Below are positions 32,931-42,593 of a stretch of 64,000 nt of DNA, one piece after another. The stretch lies in NCBI RefSeq assembly GCF_001467955.1, contig NZ_LNYR01000034.1:191548-255547 (forward strand). Direction: 5' to 3'. How positions within the stretch are numbered: the first letter of the stretch is position 1; the number at the start of each line of letters is the position of its first letter. The DNA is from Legionella quateirensis (GTDB taxonomy: Bacteria > Pseudomonadota > Gammaproteobacteria > Legionellales > Legionellaceae). Under the pieces are notes generated by a model that had not been told where the DNA came from, ran no database searches, and saw only the letters and a program-made list of their open reading frames with translations. Made by a program: the position numbers and the translations under genes.

Positions 32931-34777
32931 TTATTCGCCATATCCCTATGAAGAAAACTAGACTTAGTAGTTTTTCGAGTCTTGTTCAATACTTGTGTAA
33001 TCAACAAAACAAACAAGAGCGAGTGGGTAAAGTCAGGTTATCAAACTGTAGTAGCCTCGATCCTATATGGGCGGTTCAAGAAGTATTAGCAACACAAGCT
33101 AAAAACCAAAGAGCCACCGGAGATAAAACCTACCATATGCTTATTTCTTTCGCTCCAGGAGAAAACCCTTCCGCTCAAGTTTTAGGGGAAATTGAAGATA
33201 GAGTGGTATTGTCGATTGGATTTAAAGAACACCAAAGAATCTCAGTTGTTCATCATGATACAGATAATCTTCATATTCATGTTGCGATTAATAAAATTCA
33301 TCCTCAAACCTTGAATATGATTGAACCTTATAGGGCATATAAGATCTTTGCTGAGGTTGCATCCCAGCTCGAAATTGAATTAGGCCTTCAAATAACCAAT
33401 CATCAAACTCGGAAAAACCGTTCGGAAAATCTTGCAGATGATATGGAGCACCATTCAGGTATTGAAAGCTTAATTAACTGGATGAAGCGTCATTGTAAAG
33501 AAAAAATAGAGGCAGCTAGAAGCTGGAAGGAGATTCATAGTATTTTGGCAGAACATGGGTTGATCATACGTGTTAAAGCCAACGGTTTTGTTTTCTGCAA
33601 TCCGCAAGGGATGACTGTTAAAGCTAGCTCTATTTCCAGAACCTTTTCTAAAAAAAATCTCGAATCCAAGCTAGGTCCTTTCGTACCATCCTACTCAGAG
33701 GGTGATGCTCCTGAGTCTAATGTTTACCGTTATGAACCATTAAATAAAAAGATACTTGGCTCTGCGCTCTATGCCACATATAAGCATGAAAAATCACACA
33801 ATAAACACATTATTTCAGACAAACTTAAAAATTTGCGGGAGGCTAGAGCCAAACTAATTGAGAAGGCTAAAAAGCGAGGTCGAATTAAAAGAGCGACTTT
33901 AAAATTAATGAACCTTTCTAAAGTAAAGAAAAAATTTCTATATAGTCACATCAACAAAACGTTACTTAATGAGATTGATAGCATAAGAAAAAATTACGCC
34001 AAAGAACGAAGCAGGTTATTAGATTCTTACCGCAATAAAACCTGGGCTGATTGGTTGAAACAAAAAGCACAAGAGGGCGATCAAGAGGCCTTAGTAGCAA
34101 TGCGTTATCGTAATCGTAAAAATAAACATGATTACACCATTTCAGGTAAAGACTCAGTTTCTACTATTTTCAATTTTAGTCAAATCGACTCTGTTACCAA
34201 AGAAGGCACTGAGATTTATAAGAAAGATAAGAGTGTTATTAGGGACAATGGAAAGGAAATTTTCATTTCTAAAGGAGGTTCTATTTCGGCTCTTAAAAAA
34301 GCGTTGGAGATGGCGCGGCAGCGTTATGGTGACTGCATTTGTGTGAACGGGTCTCCACTATTTAAAAAGATTATTTTGCAAATTGTCATTCAATACCAAA
34401 TGCCGATCACTTTTGCTGATTTGGATTTGGAAAATCAACGTCAAAAACTAAACTTTGAACAGGAGAAATCTCATGAGCAATCAAGATCAAACCGACAACA
34501 CCATCGAGGAAGAACTTCAGGAAGCCATGAGGCTGTTGGAACAACCACTGGAAATAGACGAAACCGGAGCACGAAGCCCGACTCTGTTAGCATTAGACAA
34601 GGCTCGCCAGCCAAAGATCACAACGGCCTGCGAAACTTGTCCCAATGCGATCTGGTTCAGCTCACCGGAGGAGGTCAAGTGCTATTGCCGGATAATGCAC
34701 ATGATCACCTGGAGCGGAAAGGATTCAAATCTGATAACCATGTGCGACGGAAAATTTTTGGAATAAAGCAGAAATGA
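32927..34777 (+). CDS. traI: TraI relaxase (MOB-P, IncP type)
   Basis: A 616-residue relaxase that nicks oriT and pilots the strand through the T4SS. The N-terminal domain is close to RP4 TraI: MIIRHIPMKK at the start, nucleophile Tyr22 (SSLVQYLCNQQ), motif III VVHHDTDNLHIHVAINKIHP near residue 104, then EPYRAYKIFAEVASQLE. The middle is basic. Residues from about 430 carry a GKEIFISKGGSISALKKALE stretch (LPD7-like). The 3' end is overlapped out of frame by a Cys-rich ORF at 34473, as traH is nested in RP4 traI. Confidence 0.95.
   Translation: MIIRHIPMKKTRLSSFSSLVQYLCNQQNKQERVGKVRLSNCSSLDPIWAVQEVLATQAKNQRATGDKTYHMLISFAPGENPSAQVLGEIEDRVVLSIGFKEHQRISVVHHDTDNLHIHVAINKIHPQTLNMIEPYRAYKIFAEVASQLEIELGLQITNHQTRKNRSENLADDMEHHSGIESLINWMKRHCKEKIEAARSWKEIHSILAEHGLIIRVKANGFVFCNPQGMTVKASSISRTFSKKNLESKLGPFVPSYSEGDAPESNVYRYEPLNKKILGSALYATYKHEKSHNKHIISDKLKNLREARAKLIEKAKKRGRIKRATLKLMNLSKVKKKFLYSHINKTLLNEIDSIRKNYAKERSRLLDSYRNKTWADWLKQKAQEGDQEALVAMRYRNRKNKHDYTISGKDSVSTIFNFSQIDSVTKEGTEIYKKDKSVIRDNGKEIFISKGGSISALKKALEMARQRYGDCICVNGSPLFKKIILQIVIQYQMPITFADLDLENQRQKLNFEQEKSHEQSRSNRQHHRGRTSGSHEAVGTTTGNRRNRSTKPDSVSIRQGSPAKDHNGLRNLSQCDLVQLTGGGQVLLPDNAHDHLERKGFKSDNHVRRKIFGIKQK
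34473..34766 (+). CDS. Cys-rich small protein nested out of frame in traI
   Basis: A 97-residue frame starting at ATG 34473 behind AGGAGA, entirely inside the 3' end of traI in another frame. It reads MSNQDQTDNTIEEELQEAMR, then TACETCPNAIWFSSPEEVKC, YCRIMHMITWSGKDSNLITM and CDG. The C-x2-C ... C-x-C ... C pattern suggests a metal-binding fold. RP4 has traH nested in traI, but I see no clear sequence match to TraH. The good ribosome binding site and the cysteine pattern support a real gene. Confidence 0.7.
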   Translation: MSNQDQTDNTIEEELQEAMRLLEQPLEIDETGARSPTLLALDKARQPKITTACETCPNAIWFSSPEEVKCYCRIMHMITWSGKDSNLITMCDGKFLE

Positions 34778-34842
34778 AACCACAGTAACTGTCGGATAAA
34801 GTCGGGACTAATACAAGTTAACAGCCAGCAATTTTGTATATT

Positions 34843-36093
34843 TTAATAACTGGCTAGATCTATTTCATGCCTTAGAAGGCGATGAATATAATTTTGCAAT
34901 TGTTTCAAGTCATCTTGTGCTGTATCACCAAGTTCCTCAGCTCCGTTATGAACTATATTTGACCTGGTATCATAGATTTTTTTAAATTTGCTAATAATTT
35001 CATTTCTTTCCACAGGTGACTTTGCAATTGAGTAAGCCATACGATTTGAGATTAGATTTTGAATCCCTAAAGTATCTGTATATTTTTTCTCACCTAATAA
35101 AATTTCTATGGCAGTTGTTGCTTGTATATAAGCAAGTAAGTTATTTTCACTTAAATAACTGTTCATTAACCACCTGGCTGTCGCTCGTACTTTATTATTC
35201 ATGTTGAAATAAGTTTGAATTTGATTGCTAGCATTAGCTAAAAATTCTGGTTTTCTGTCATTATCCATATTTCGAAAATAGTCACTTACATTTATGCTGG
35301 GATAAAATCCATACCCAGATGAATAACAAAAAGAATCAATATGATTGTATTGATCTTCAGAAATATTTTCAAAAGCAAAATATGACTTATCTCTTTGAAT
35401 TGGTGTTGATCGTATATCAACTAAACCAATGGTATTACATATTAACAAAGATTCTTTGAATATATTATATACCTCTTTTTTAGAGGGGCCATCGAAAATT
35501 GGGAAATATCCATTGTGAGATATTTTAAGGCATGTCTTGCCGCTAGATAGAGGGGGGCTTTCCAAAAGACCTAATCTTTTTTCTTGGGTGATCAAATATT
35601 TTTTTTCTAGATCAAGACTTGTCAATTGGACAAGTTCCACAGAGTCAGAAAGTTTCAAGCTATTTTTTTCTAAAAAAGACCACAAACCACAATCTGTATA
35701 ACTATCTAATATTTCGAAAAAAATTGTATAGCTACGAATTGGATTGAGAAGATTGTTTATAAGTTCATCAGAGACCGTGCCAATATCCTTATATTTATCA
35801 ATAGATCTTAGTGATTGTTCTTTACAGTTATCGTCTCTGGTACGGTTGTTTTTTAAATCATAATAGATTTCAGAATATATAAAATCTCTTACAGGGTTCT
35901 CAGATATTACTGCTTTTAAGTGTTGTCTAGTTCTCTCAGGAAGAGAATTTTCAATCTCATTTAAGTTTGATAAGATATCCAAGCTTAGAAAATTATTGCT
36001 CGTGAACGAAGATTTTGTAATCCCATCCTCAACCTTTTCTTTTAAAATTGTTCTACACTTTTCATGCAAATTAATCTTGGTTATCTTATTCAT
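34843..36093 (-). CDS. Apea-like HEPN domain protein
   Basis: A 416-residue protein whose C-terminal 130 residues look like an Apea-type HEPN domain: ARWLMNSYLSENNLLAYIQA, TTAIEILLGEKK, LISNRMAYSIAKSPVERNEI and the RNase motif TRSNIVHNGAEE (Rx4H). HEPN proteins of this type are RNases in several abortive-infection systems. The N-terminal 270 residues are unrecognised. It is AT-richer than its tra neighbours and sits between traI and the ArdC gene, which is where cargo is often found. The defense role is inferred. Confidence 0.7.
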   Translation of the reverse strand: MNKITKINLHEKCRTILKEKVEDGITKSSFTSNNFLSLDILSNLNEIENSLPERTRQHLKAVISENPVRDFIYSEIYYDLKNNRTRDDNCKEQSLRSIDKYKDIGTVSDELINNLLNPIRSYTIFFEILDSYTDCGLWSFLEKNSLKLSDSVELVQLTSLDLEKKYLITQEKRLGLLESPPLSSGKTCLKISHNGYFPIFDGPSKKEVYNIFKESLLICNTIGLVDIRSTPIQRDKSYFAFENISEDQYNHIDSFCYSSGYGFYPSINVSDYFRNMDNDRKPEFLANASNQIQTYFNMNNKVRATARWLMNSYLSENNLLAYIQATTAIEILLGEKKYTDTLGIQNLISNRMAYSIAKSPVERNEIISKFKKIYDTRSNIVHNGAEELGDTAQDDLKQLQNYIHRLLRHEIDLASY

Positions 36094-36204
36094 TCCATGC
36101 CTAAAATTCCGTACGTATATTACATATAGTATATATTTTCAGATTTTTCGCTGTATATTAAAAGCCCGTGCCATTTCACAGGCTATTTAGAATTTCAATT
36201 GTAT

Positions 36205-38388
36205 CTAGGCGATTCGAATGACATTGGTTTTTTGCGATAATTGTAAGCGGCTATTTTGCTTAGAAATTTTATCAAATTTTGATTTTAACTGTCGTTTCAC
36301 GCCCTCAATTCCTAGCTTGCTGTTGTTAGCAAGATCATTAAAATCGCTGAGTTTCTGGTGGCTTAATAACTGCTCTTTTGGTGCAAAAGTCGGTAGGATG
36401 ATAAAACCATTGACTGACTCTGCTGCTTCTCTCCCTTTTTCCTTTCCGGGATTGATGCCCTGCGTTAACTCAAGATGCTTGTCGTCATCAGCTGCCACAA
36501 TAATTGGAGTTTGAGGATATTTTTCATGCATAGCTTTAGCGACTGATTTGAGATTGCCTGAATCAAAGGCGGATACAACTGGTAGTCCAGTTGCTTCTTT
36601 TATTGTTGCAGCTGTGGCATAACCTTCGGCAATTATAATGACAGGCGTTTTAGCAAGCTTATCTAATCCACCCAGTACATGAAAACAGCCTTCTTTTCTT
36701 GAGTCCTTTGCAAACCGTTTAGTACCATCTTCCGAAATATACTGAACAGTCCAAAGAGTGCCGTCGCAATCCGTTGCTGGAACGCAAGTTAGCTTTTTTT
36801 CTTCATCGGTATACACGCCAGCATGAACCTGAATGCCTTTTGCTTGCATATACGGTGTGGGTTCCACGACCTCCGTCATCATGGATAATTTTTGCTTAAG
36901 TCTTAATGCGGTACTTTTTTGTTTGGATTCCAGCTCACGTTGGCGAGTTTGTTGATGTTCCAGCGCTTCTCCCTTAAGCGTCGCCTTCTGTTCATCTGTT
37001 AAAATGTAACCCTTACATTTCCAGTTAAGCTCAGCGCCAGTTCGGTTGTTTTTAATGTATCCTGCCGGAATACCATCTAAATGGGCTACATAAAATCCTG
37101 CCTTCTCACCATTTTTATCACCCTCTGTGGAAATGCGATGGGGTTTCCCATCCATAACTGGATGCTCACCTGAAACTTTAGCACCGAGGCTTATCAATGC
37201 CGCTTTAAACTCATCCTCAGGTATAAGCGCTTTTTCCTGAGTTAATACCTGAAGAGCAGGAATCCAGGCTTTGATTTTCTCAACAGAAACGCCAGGCTTT
37301 GCATACCAACACTTTTGTACTTTATCCCAGGCAATACCTGGTGTTCCATCAGGGAGTTTTCCTATAGTGGATTTGGCAATTTCTTTTTGTTGGAAGGGGA
37401 TGCTTAACCAGACTTTTTCAGAAGTGATGTTTTCAGACGCCATAACGAATTCCTCTTTTAGTTTATCATCCTTGATTTCAATAAATTCTCTCAGATTAAT
37501 ATCTTGAGTTTGTTCTAATGCACATAAGTGATTCACTATTTTCTCTGCATCAGCGGATGCTCTGAATATTTCTAAAGGATCGTCTTCTAAAACCCGTATC
37601 CATGATTTGATATATGCAGTGTGTTGAGAAGGGTCATGGCCTATACCCAGTTCGGCACCTAACAGCATACTTGCGATTTCTGCTCTTAATTCTTCTTTGG
37701 CATAAGCATCTGAACCAAAGGGATGGCCTAAATCTCTATCCAATCTTGAGGGATGACCGCTCCAATGCCCTAGTTCATGTAGGGCAGTAGCATAGTAGTT
37801 GTCCGCAGATTTAAATTGCTCTTTAGTGGGAAGATGAATGCTATCAGTCGATAATCTGTAAAAAGCTCTGTCTGCTTCTGAGTGAACAATGTTAGCGCCA
37901 GAGTTATGTAGCAGTTTTTCAGCTTTTTCAATTAAGGACCAATCTGGCTCTTTTGCAATGAGTTCTGGCATATTATCAATTTGCGAGGCATGAAATACCG
38001 TTGCATAAAACACTTTGGGCCGTTCAAGATTCACCTGCACTTTTAATGGATTACCCTGTTCATCAAGAACAGGTTTACCAGTATCATCGTGTTTGGTTTG
38101 TTCTTCATGAAATTTCCAATATTGGATTGTGGTGCCTTTTTCTCCCTTGCGAACCTGTGCACCCACACTTTGTGCTTGTTTATAGGTTAACCAACGATTG
38201 TCATCACTTTGATTCACCATCAAATACAAAGCATTGATACCTCGATAACGCTTCCCAGTGACTGGATTATATGGAATTTGACCATTGCCAATACCTGGCT
38301 CCCATGGTTTTAACCAGGGAGCGGTTCCTGATTTCAGGCTTTCAATAATTTGATTGGCAACGACTTCATGGTAAGGCATTTTAGTCAT
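36205..38388 (-). CDS. ArdC-like antirestriction/primase-type protein with Toprim domain
   Basis: A 727-residue protein. An N-terminal ArdC (DUF1738) ssDNA-binding domain (YHEVVANQIIESLKSGTAPW, YRGINALYLMVNQ) is followed by a zinc-protease-like motif ALHELGHWSGHPSRLDRD near residue 210, then a C-terminal Toprim-like domain (VIIIAEGYATAATIKEATG, IIVAADDDKHLE). Such TraC/ArdC proteins enter the recipient with DNA to protect or prime it. I place the start at 38388 (MTKMPYHEV) because GGAGG lies 6 bases upstream; an in-frame ATG at 38424 has no site. It overlaps the 54-residue gene upstream. Confidence 0.9.
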   Translation of the reverse strand: MTKMPYHEVVANQIIESLKSGTAPWLKPWEPGIGNGQIPYNPVTGKRYRGINALYLMVNQSDDNRWLTYKQAQSVGAQVRKGEKGTTIQYWKFHEEQTKHDDTGKPVLDEQGNPLKVQVNLERPKVFYATVFHASQIDNMPELIAKEPDWSLIEKAEKLLHNSGANIVHSEADRAFYRLSTDSIHLPTKEQFKSADNYYATALHELGHWSGHPSRLDRDLGHPFGSDAYAKEELRAEIASMLLGAELGIGHDPSQHTAYIKSWIRVLEDDPLEIFRASADAEKIVNHLCALEQTQDINLREFIEIKDDKLKEEFVMASENITSEKVWLSIPFQQKEIAKSTIGKLPDGTPGIAWDKVQKCWYAKPGVSVEKIKAWIPALQVLTQEKALIPEDEFKAALISLGAKVSGEHPVMDGKPHRISTEGDKNGEKAGFYVAHLDGIPAGYIKNNRTGAELNWKCKGYILTDEQKATLKGEALEHQQTRQRELESKQKSTALRLKQKLSMMTEVVEPTPYMQAKGIQVHAGVYTDEEKKLTCVPATDCDGTLWTVQYISEDGTKRFAKDSRKEGCFHVLGGLDKLAKTPVIIIAEGYATAATIKEATGLPVVSAFDSGNLKSVAKAMHEKYPQTPIIVAADDDKHLELTQGINPGKEKGREAAESVNGFIILPTFAPKEQLLSHQKLSDFNDLANNSKLGIEGVKRQLKSKFDKISKQNSRLQLSQKTNVIRIA

Positions 38389-38545
38389 AAATAGCCTCCA
38401 TCGCATCTTCTTCATTGAGTGCATCTTCTACAAATGCTCCCATGATGTCCGCTTCTATCGGACTGACTTCAAGAAGAAATCCAGGGATTACTAAATCCTC
38501 AAATTTTTCTGCAATCACATCCATTAATTCGGTTTCATGATTCAT
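38381..38545 (-). CDS. Short acidic protein in the tra operon
   Basis: A 54-residue frame starting at 38545 behind GGGAGAG: MNHETELMDVIAEKFEDLVI, then PGFLLEVSPIEADIMGAFVE, ending with the stop at 38381 that overlaps the next gene by 8 bases. It is strongly acidic. It sits between traF and the ArdC gene, where IncP plasmids carry small traE/traD genes, but similarity cannot be judged at this length. Confidence 0.65.
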   Translation of the reverse strand: MNHETELMDVIAEKFEDLVIPGFLLEVSPIEADIMGAFVEDALNEEDAMEAIYD

Positions 38546-38560
38546 GTGGTTCTCTCCCGT

Positions 38561-39088
38561 TTATTTAATTACCCATATGGGTGTGATCATTCCTTTGATT
38601 TGTCCTGTATGAACAAGACCATAATATCGACCATCAAATGACCATTCGCTTTGACTGGTCATAGTCATCACTTCATCGTTTTGGAGTTGGTAATTCATTA
38701 CTTGCCATTGAGGTAAGGAGCGCTTCATCCCATCCTGTAGTTTTGGTTTTGAGTAGGGGGTTAGTTTTTGATTAACAAAAACCCCTTTATTGGTTACAGA
38801 GAGGATATCGCCAGAAACAGCCACCACTTTTTTCATTAAATAACCATATCCCTCACAGTAAAGACCATAGTCTATATAACCTCTATCCCTCGCTAACCTA
38901 AAAGATTCCCTGTCATCAGGACAAAAAATCACATAAGAATTTTTGATTGGGGCTTTGCTGTCGATTCGATATAAACCTATAGGAATGGATTCAGTCAGGT
39001 TTATCCTAAAACCCATGCCATGAAATAGTGAGCCTACAACAATAAGGCTTATCAAAAACATAGAGATGATGACTGACATTTTTTTCAT
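38561..39088 (-). CDS. traF: TraF, pilin-processing S26 peptidase
   Basis: A 175-residue signal-peptidase-like protein. It has an N-terminal membrane helix (VIISMFLISLIVVGSLF), a catalytic serine in NLTESIPIGLYR and a lysine in YLMKKVVAVSGD. In IncP systems TraF cleaves and cyclises the TrbC pilin. Its ATG overlaps the traG stop by 4 bases. Confidence 0.92.
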   Translation of the reverse strand: MKKMSVIISMFLISLIVVGSLFHGMGFRINLTESIPIGLYRIDSKAPIKNSYVIFCPDDRESFRLARDRGYIDYGLYCEGYGYLMKKVVAVSGDILSVTNKGVFVNQKLTPYSKPKLQDGMKRSLPQWQVMNYQLQNDEVMTMTSQSEWSFDGRYYGLVHTGQIKGMITPIWVIK

Positions 39089-40974
39089 AACCTGATGACC
39101 TCATCTTCACGTAAGCGAGTACGTAAAATATCTGAGTGAACAGGAGCCTCAACTGATGCTCTTGCCATGAAGATCGGATCTTTAAAGTAAAGAGGTTGTT
39201 TACCGTAAATAGCAGGGAAGCCCGCTGCATATACGACCATATCCCCAGCTTCAACAATCAAGCCATTGGCATCTTTTTTAGGTCCTGGCATACGTAGACA
39301 CTCATCAACGGTTAAGAGCGGTCTCGATATTTCCTGAACGGTTTTTGATATTTGATTTAAGAACGTAGAAAAACGTTTTCCACTGGTAGTGATGTGTTCT
39401 TTAACAATAGTGGTTTGACCTGTCAGCTTGGAAAGATGTTCTGCAGTTTCAACTCTGTTGGGTGGATAAGCATTTTGGATATGACAATTTGAAGTGATAG
39501 TTTCATCGGGGCCATAACCTCGCTCACGGCTTTTAAGTTGATTAATGTCCTGACAAATTAAATAAAACTTTAAACCATAGCCGGCAACAAAAGCTAATGA
39601 CTCTTGCAGTATGTCGAGTTTTCCAAGACTTGGAAATTCATCAATCATGCAAAGCAGTCGATGTTTATACGTTTTTTTAGCACTTACATAAGATAATCCT
39701 CTGTCATCGGATACACGCTCAAATTCCATTCTGTCGGCCAATAGTCTCACTATCATATTAATCATGACTCTAACCAGAGGCTGAAGCCTTGCCTTGTCAT
39801 TGGGTTGAGTAACGATATAGAGGCTCACGGGATTTTCATGATTCATTAAATCGCGGATGCAAAAATCTGAGGCAGATACGTTATGAGCAACCACGGGATC
39901 GCGATATAACGCCAGATAAGATTTTAAAGTAGATAACACAGAACCTGCTTCTTCTTCGGGCCTATCAATCATGTCACGAGCAGAGGCTGATATAACAGGA
40001 TGGGTTTTTCCTTCAACATGCGGGTATTGGGTCATTTCAATGAGCAGGTCAGCAATATTAATATTGGGATCAACCAGCATGCGGTCAATGTTGGGAAATG
40101 TGGCTGGTTCTCCGCAGGCGTTCAATTTATAAATCGCATGCAGGATAAAACCAACCAGAAGGGCTTGAGAGGTTTTCTGCCAGTGGGTTTCCAACCCCTT
40201 TCCATCGGGATCAACCACAAGCGTTGCCAAATTTTGTACATCACCTACCTCTGATTCTGTACCCACTCTGATTTCATCCAGGGGGTTCCAGCGTGCGCTT
40301 CCTTTTAACGTTGCAGGTTCAAATCGAATGACTTTGTTGGCTGCATGTTTTTGTCGCCATCCAGCGGTCATTGCCCAAAGCTCGCCTTTTAAATCGGTAA
40401 TCACACAGGAGTGTTTCCATGATAGAAGGGTTGGAATCACAAGGCCAACACCTTTCCCTGAGCGGGTTGGTGCATACGTTAAAACATGCTCAGGTCCATT
40501 ATGGCGTAGATAATGAATTGCTCCTTTGTCATCTTCAAACGCACCAACATAAACTCCTTCATCATGTCCAATGAGACTTGCACTGTTTAAGTCTTCCCAA
40601 TTAGCCCACCTGGCTGAACCATGGAGGTAGTCACTCACACTGTTCTTTTTTAAATACTTGGAAGCCAACACAATCATCATTAAAAAGAGAGAACCCATCA
40701 TGACGATGAGACCAAAGGCGGCATTAAAAGAGTCTGGGTAATAGGGTTGATACTTAATAGCCCAGATAAAAATCTGCCAAGGCATATAAATAGGGGCGAA
40801 TGCCCCTCCAAGGGCATCAGAATAGTGAAATTGATGCGCGAAAAACTGAGTTCCAATTTGCATGCTGATTAAGAAAGAACAAATTACTAGCAAGACTAAT
40901 GTTTTATTTATTTTGCTGGTATTTTTTTCTCTGACTTGAGGGCCAATGGCTTTATTAGGTTTGTTTTGGCTCAT
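39085..40974 (-). CDS. traG: TraG/VirD4 coupling protein
   Basis: A 629-residue inner-membrane ATPase that links the relaxosome to the mating channel. Two N-terminal membrane helices (LVLLVICSFLISMQIG; LIVMMGSLFLMMIVLASKY) precede Walker A APTRSGKGVGLVIPTLLSW near residue 173, with Walker B LLCMIDEFPSLGKLDIL and the arginine region DQNQLKSRERGYG-like ICQDINQLKSRE. The length matches RP4 TraG. It overlaps trbL and traF by 4 bases each. Confidence 0.95.
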   Translation of the reverse strand: MSQNKPNKAIGPQVREKNTSKINKTLVLLVICSFLISMQIGTQFFAHQFHYSDALGGAFAPIYMPWQIFIWAIKYQPYYPDSFNAAFGLIVMMGSLFLMMIVLASKYLKKNSVSDYLHGSARWANWEDLNSASLIGHDEGVYVGAFEDDKGAIHYLRHNGPEHVLTYAPTRSGKGVGLVIPTLLSWKHSCVITDLKGELWAMTAGWRQKHAANKVIRFEPATLKGSARWNPLDEIRVGTESEVGDVQNLATLVVDPDGKGLETHWQKTSQALLVGFILHAIYKLNACGEPATFPNIDRMLVDPNINIADLLIEMTQYPHVEGKTHPVISASARDMIDRPEEEAGSVLSTLKSYLALYRDPVVAHNVSASDFCIRDLMNHENPVSLYIVTQPNDKARLQPLVRVMINMIVRLLADRMEFERVSDDRGLSYVSAKKTYKHRLLCMIDEFPSLGKLDILQESLAFVAGYGLKFYLICQDINQLKSRERGYGPDETITSNCHIQNAYPPNRVETAEHLSKLTGQTTIVKEHITTSGKRFSTFLNQISKTVQEISRPLLTVDECLRMPGPKKDANGLIVEAGDMVVYAAGFPAIYGKQPLYFKDPIFMARASVEAPVHSDILRTRLREDEVIRL

Positions 40975-42353
40975 TGGCTCTCTCCAGATGCCTTTTGGTT
41001 CACAAATTGACTGACCTCATCTGATGTCTCAAATCCTGAACTGAGACTACCTGCAGGTGTGCCCATAGATAAAATGTTTTGCGCATTAGATTCTTGCGGT
41101 TCAGAAGTGGATGTATCTACCTTGTTCTGAATTGCTTCGGCAATTTTTCCACCTGTTGTGTCAGCGATTTTTTCAGCAACTGCTTCTTTAATCGAATTTG
41201 CTTTCTCACGAGCTACATCCATAGTGCCTGAGGCTAAATGTGAACCAAAAGAGCCTGCAAATTTGGCAGCACTTCCCATCGCCTCAGCTAAACCACCGGT
41301 TTTGGAGCTTTTATCCATCCCTGACAGTGCATTGGTGTCACCTGAGTTGGTTGATTGACTGGCTGCTTTAAACGCAGCATTCAGTGCAGATAATCCACCA
41401 CCGCTTTGAGCAACTACGCTACCTGCGGCACCCGCCATGGCTGCTCCTGCAATTCCAGCAGCTCCAATTGCACCACCAAGACCTAGTCCACCGCCACCAC
41501 CAGAACCGCCTCCTGACACAATACCAGCTAAAGCAGGTGGAATTTTATCTATAAGAACTAATAGCAGTACTGCAACTACCAGCATGACAAACATCTCTTT
41601 GAGCATGATGTTTTCAGACATCGCTGCGTAATATTGATCTACAAAAGATTTACCGATACCAATAATCAAAATCATGGCAAAAGCTTGTAATGCAATACCC
41701 AACACGGTTTTGTAGTAGTTAATCGCAATATCCTGTGTCCAACGGCCACCGCCAAACCCTAATAAAACAATGCCACCATAGGTTAAGATCCAAGCGGTGA
41801 TTAAGATAATGAGCATGTTAATACTGACTAAAGCAAGAATAATCAGAATTACCCCTGCAACGAGCAATCCTACTGTAGTAGCTGCGGGGGACCAGATAGA
41901 TGAGCTGTCTATAGCTTTTGAGACTATATCAAACCCAACATCCACAATATCAGAAGGGGAGACATGTTCATTAATTCCCGAAGCCTTGGCTGCAAGTTGC
42001 CGCATGGAGTCTATGATTGCTTTTGCAATGGCCGGTCCATTGTCTAAAATCCAATAGAAAAAACCGACCACTACAAAGAACCGTACTGTTTCAGCTAAGA
42101 ACTCCTGAATATCTGCTTTACGCAGTGCCATCAAGCCGTAAGTCCACACCATGCTAATTAAGGCCAAAGACCAGAAAAGATATCTGGCATAACTCAGCAT
42201 GGTTTTGCTCCATAGCGCAGATGTGCTGGCAAATCGCTGTAAAATATTATCCAGTAAATCACGACTATCCATGCCATGCCCCTTGGCATAGCAGCAGGCA
42301 GAAAACCCAAATAAACTAATAGCAATTACATAGGGGATTATTTTTTTATTCAT
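40971..42353 (-). CDS. trbL: TrbL/VirB6 polytopic channel protein
   Basis: A 460-residue inner-membrane protein with a signal-like N-terminus (MNKKIIPYVIAISLFGFSAC) and at least five hydrophobic helices between residues 50 and 270. A Gly/Ala-rich stretch (GGGSGGGGGLGLGGAIGAAG) and a low-complexity tail follow. The ATG at 42353 is 4 bases after the trbK stop; the open frame extends 63 codons upstream through trbK, and I reject that part. It forms the inner-membrane platform. Confidence 0.9.
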   Translation of the reverse strand: MNKKIIPYVIAISLFGFSACCYAKGHGMDSRDLLDNILQRFASTSALWSKTMLSYARYLFWSLALISMVWTYGLMALRKADIQEFLAETVRFFVVVGFFYWILDNGPAIAKAIIDSMRQLAAKASGINEHVSPSDIVDVGFDIVSKAIDSSSIWSPAATTVGLLVAGVILIILALVSINMLIILITAWILTYGGIVLLGFGGGRWTQDIAINYYKTVLGIALQAFAMILIIGIGKSFVDQYYAAMSENIMLKEMFVMLVVAVLLLVLIDKIPPALAGIVSGGGSGGGGGLGLGGAIGAAGIAGAAMAGAAGSVVAQSGGGLSALNAAFKAASQSTNSGDTNALSGMDKSSKTGGLAEAMGSAAKFAGSFGSHLASGTMDVAREKANSIKEAVAEKIADTTGGKIAEAIQNKVDTSTSEPQESNAQNILSMGTPAGSLSSGFETSDEVSQFVNQKASGESQ

Positions 42354-42357
42354 AGCA

Positions 42358-42570
42358 TTACCACGTCTGTCCAGAGCTTTTGGAGTAACTACCCCCTCGG
42401 AAACACGCATCACCAATAGCCTGCAGTTCTTCTTGAGTTCGACCCTCTCGTGGGCTGCTACAGGTGAGTGTTGCCAAGTGCTCAGCTTTTTTCTGAGCCT
42501 TGGATTCAGCGCTGTCGCAACCTGATAAAACACAAGCAACAATCATAATTGATAAACATAAGATCTTCAT
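42358..42570 (-). CDS. trbK: TrbK-like entry-exclusion lipoprotein
   Basis: A 70-residue lipoprotein: signal peptide MKILCLSIMIVACVLSGC with lipobox LSGC, then a charged domain ending in SYSKSSGQTW. The ATG at 42570 has AAAGGAGAGG upstream. Its position between trbJ and trbL matches IncP trbK, the entry-exclusion factor. The C-terminal YSKSSGQTW also resembles the end of TrbJ (YHKSSGKKW), see findings. Confidence 0.8.
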   Translation of the reverse strand: MKILCLSIMIVACVLSGCDSAESKAQKKAEHLATLTCSSPREGRTQEELQAIGDACFRGGSYSKSSGQTW

Positions 42571-42593
42571 TTTCCTCTCCTTTTTATGATGGA

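Noticed and set aside
42354-42542. Longer N-terminus for TrbL (start at 42542)
   Set aside because: The extra 63 codons overlap trbK in another frame, and the signal-like MNKKIIPYVIAISLF begins at 42353 right after the trbK stop.
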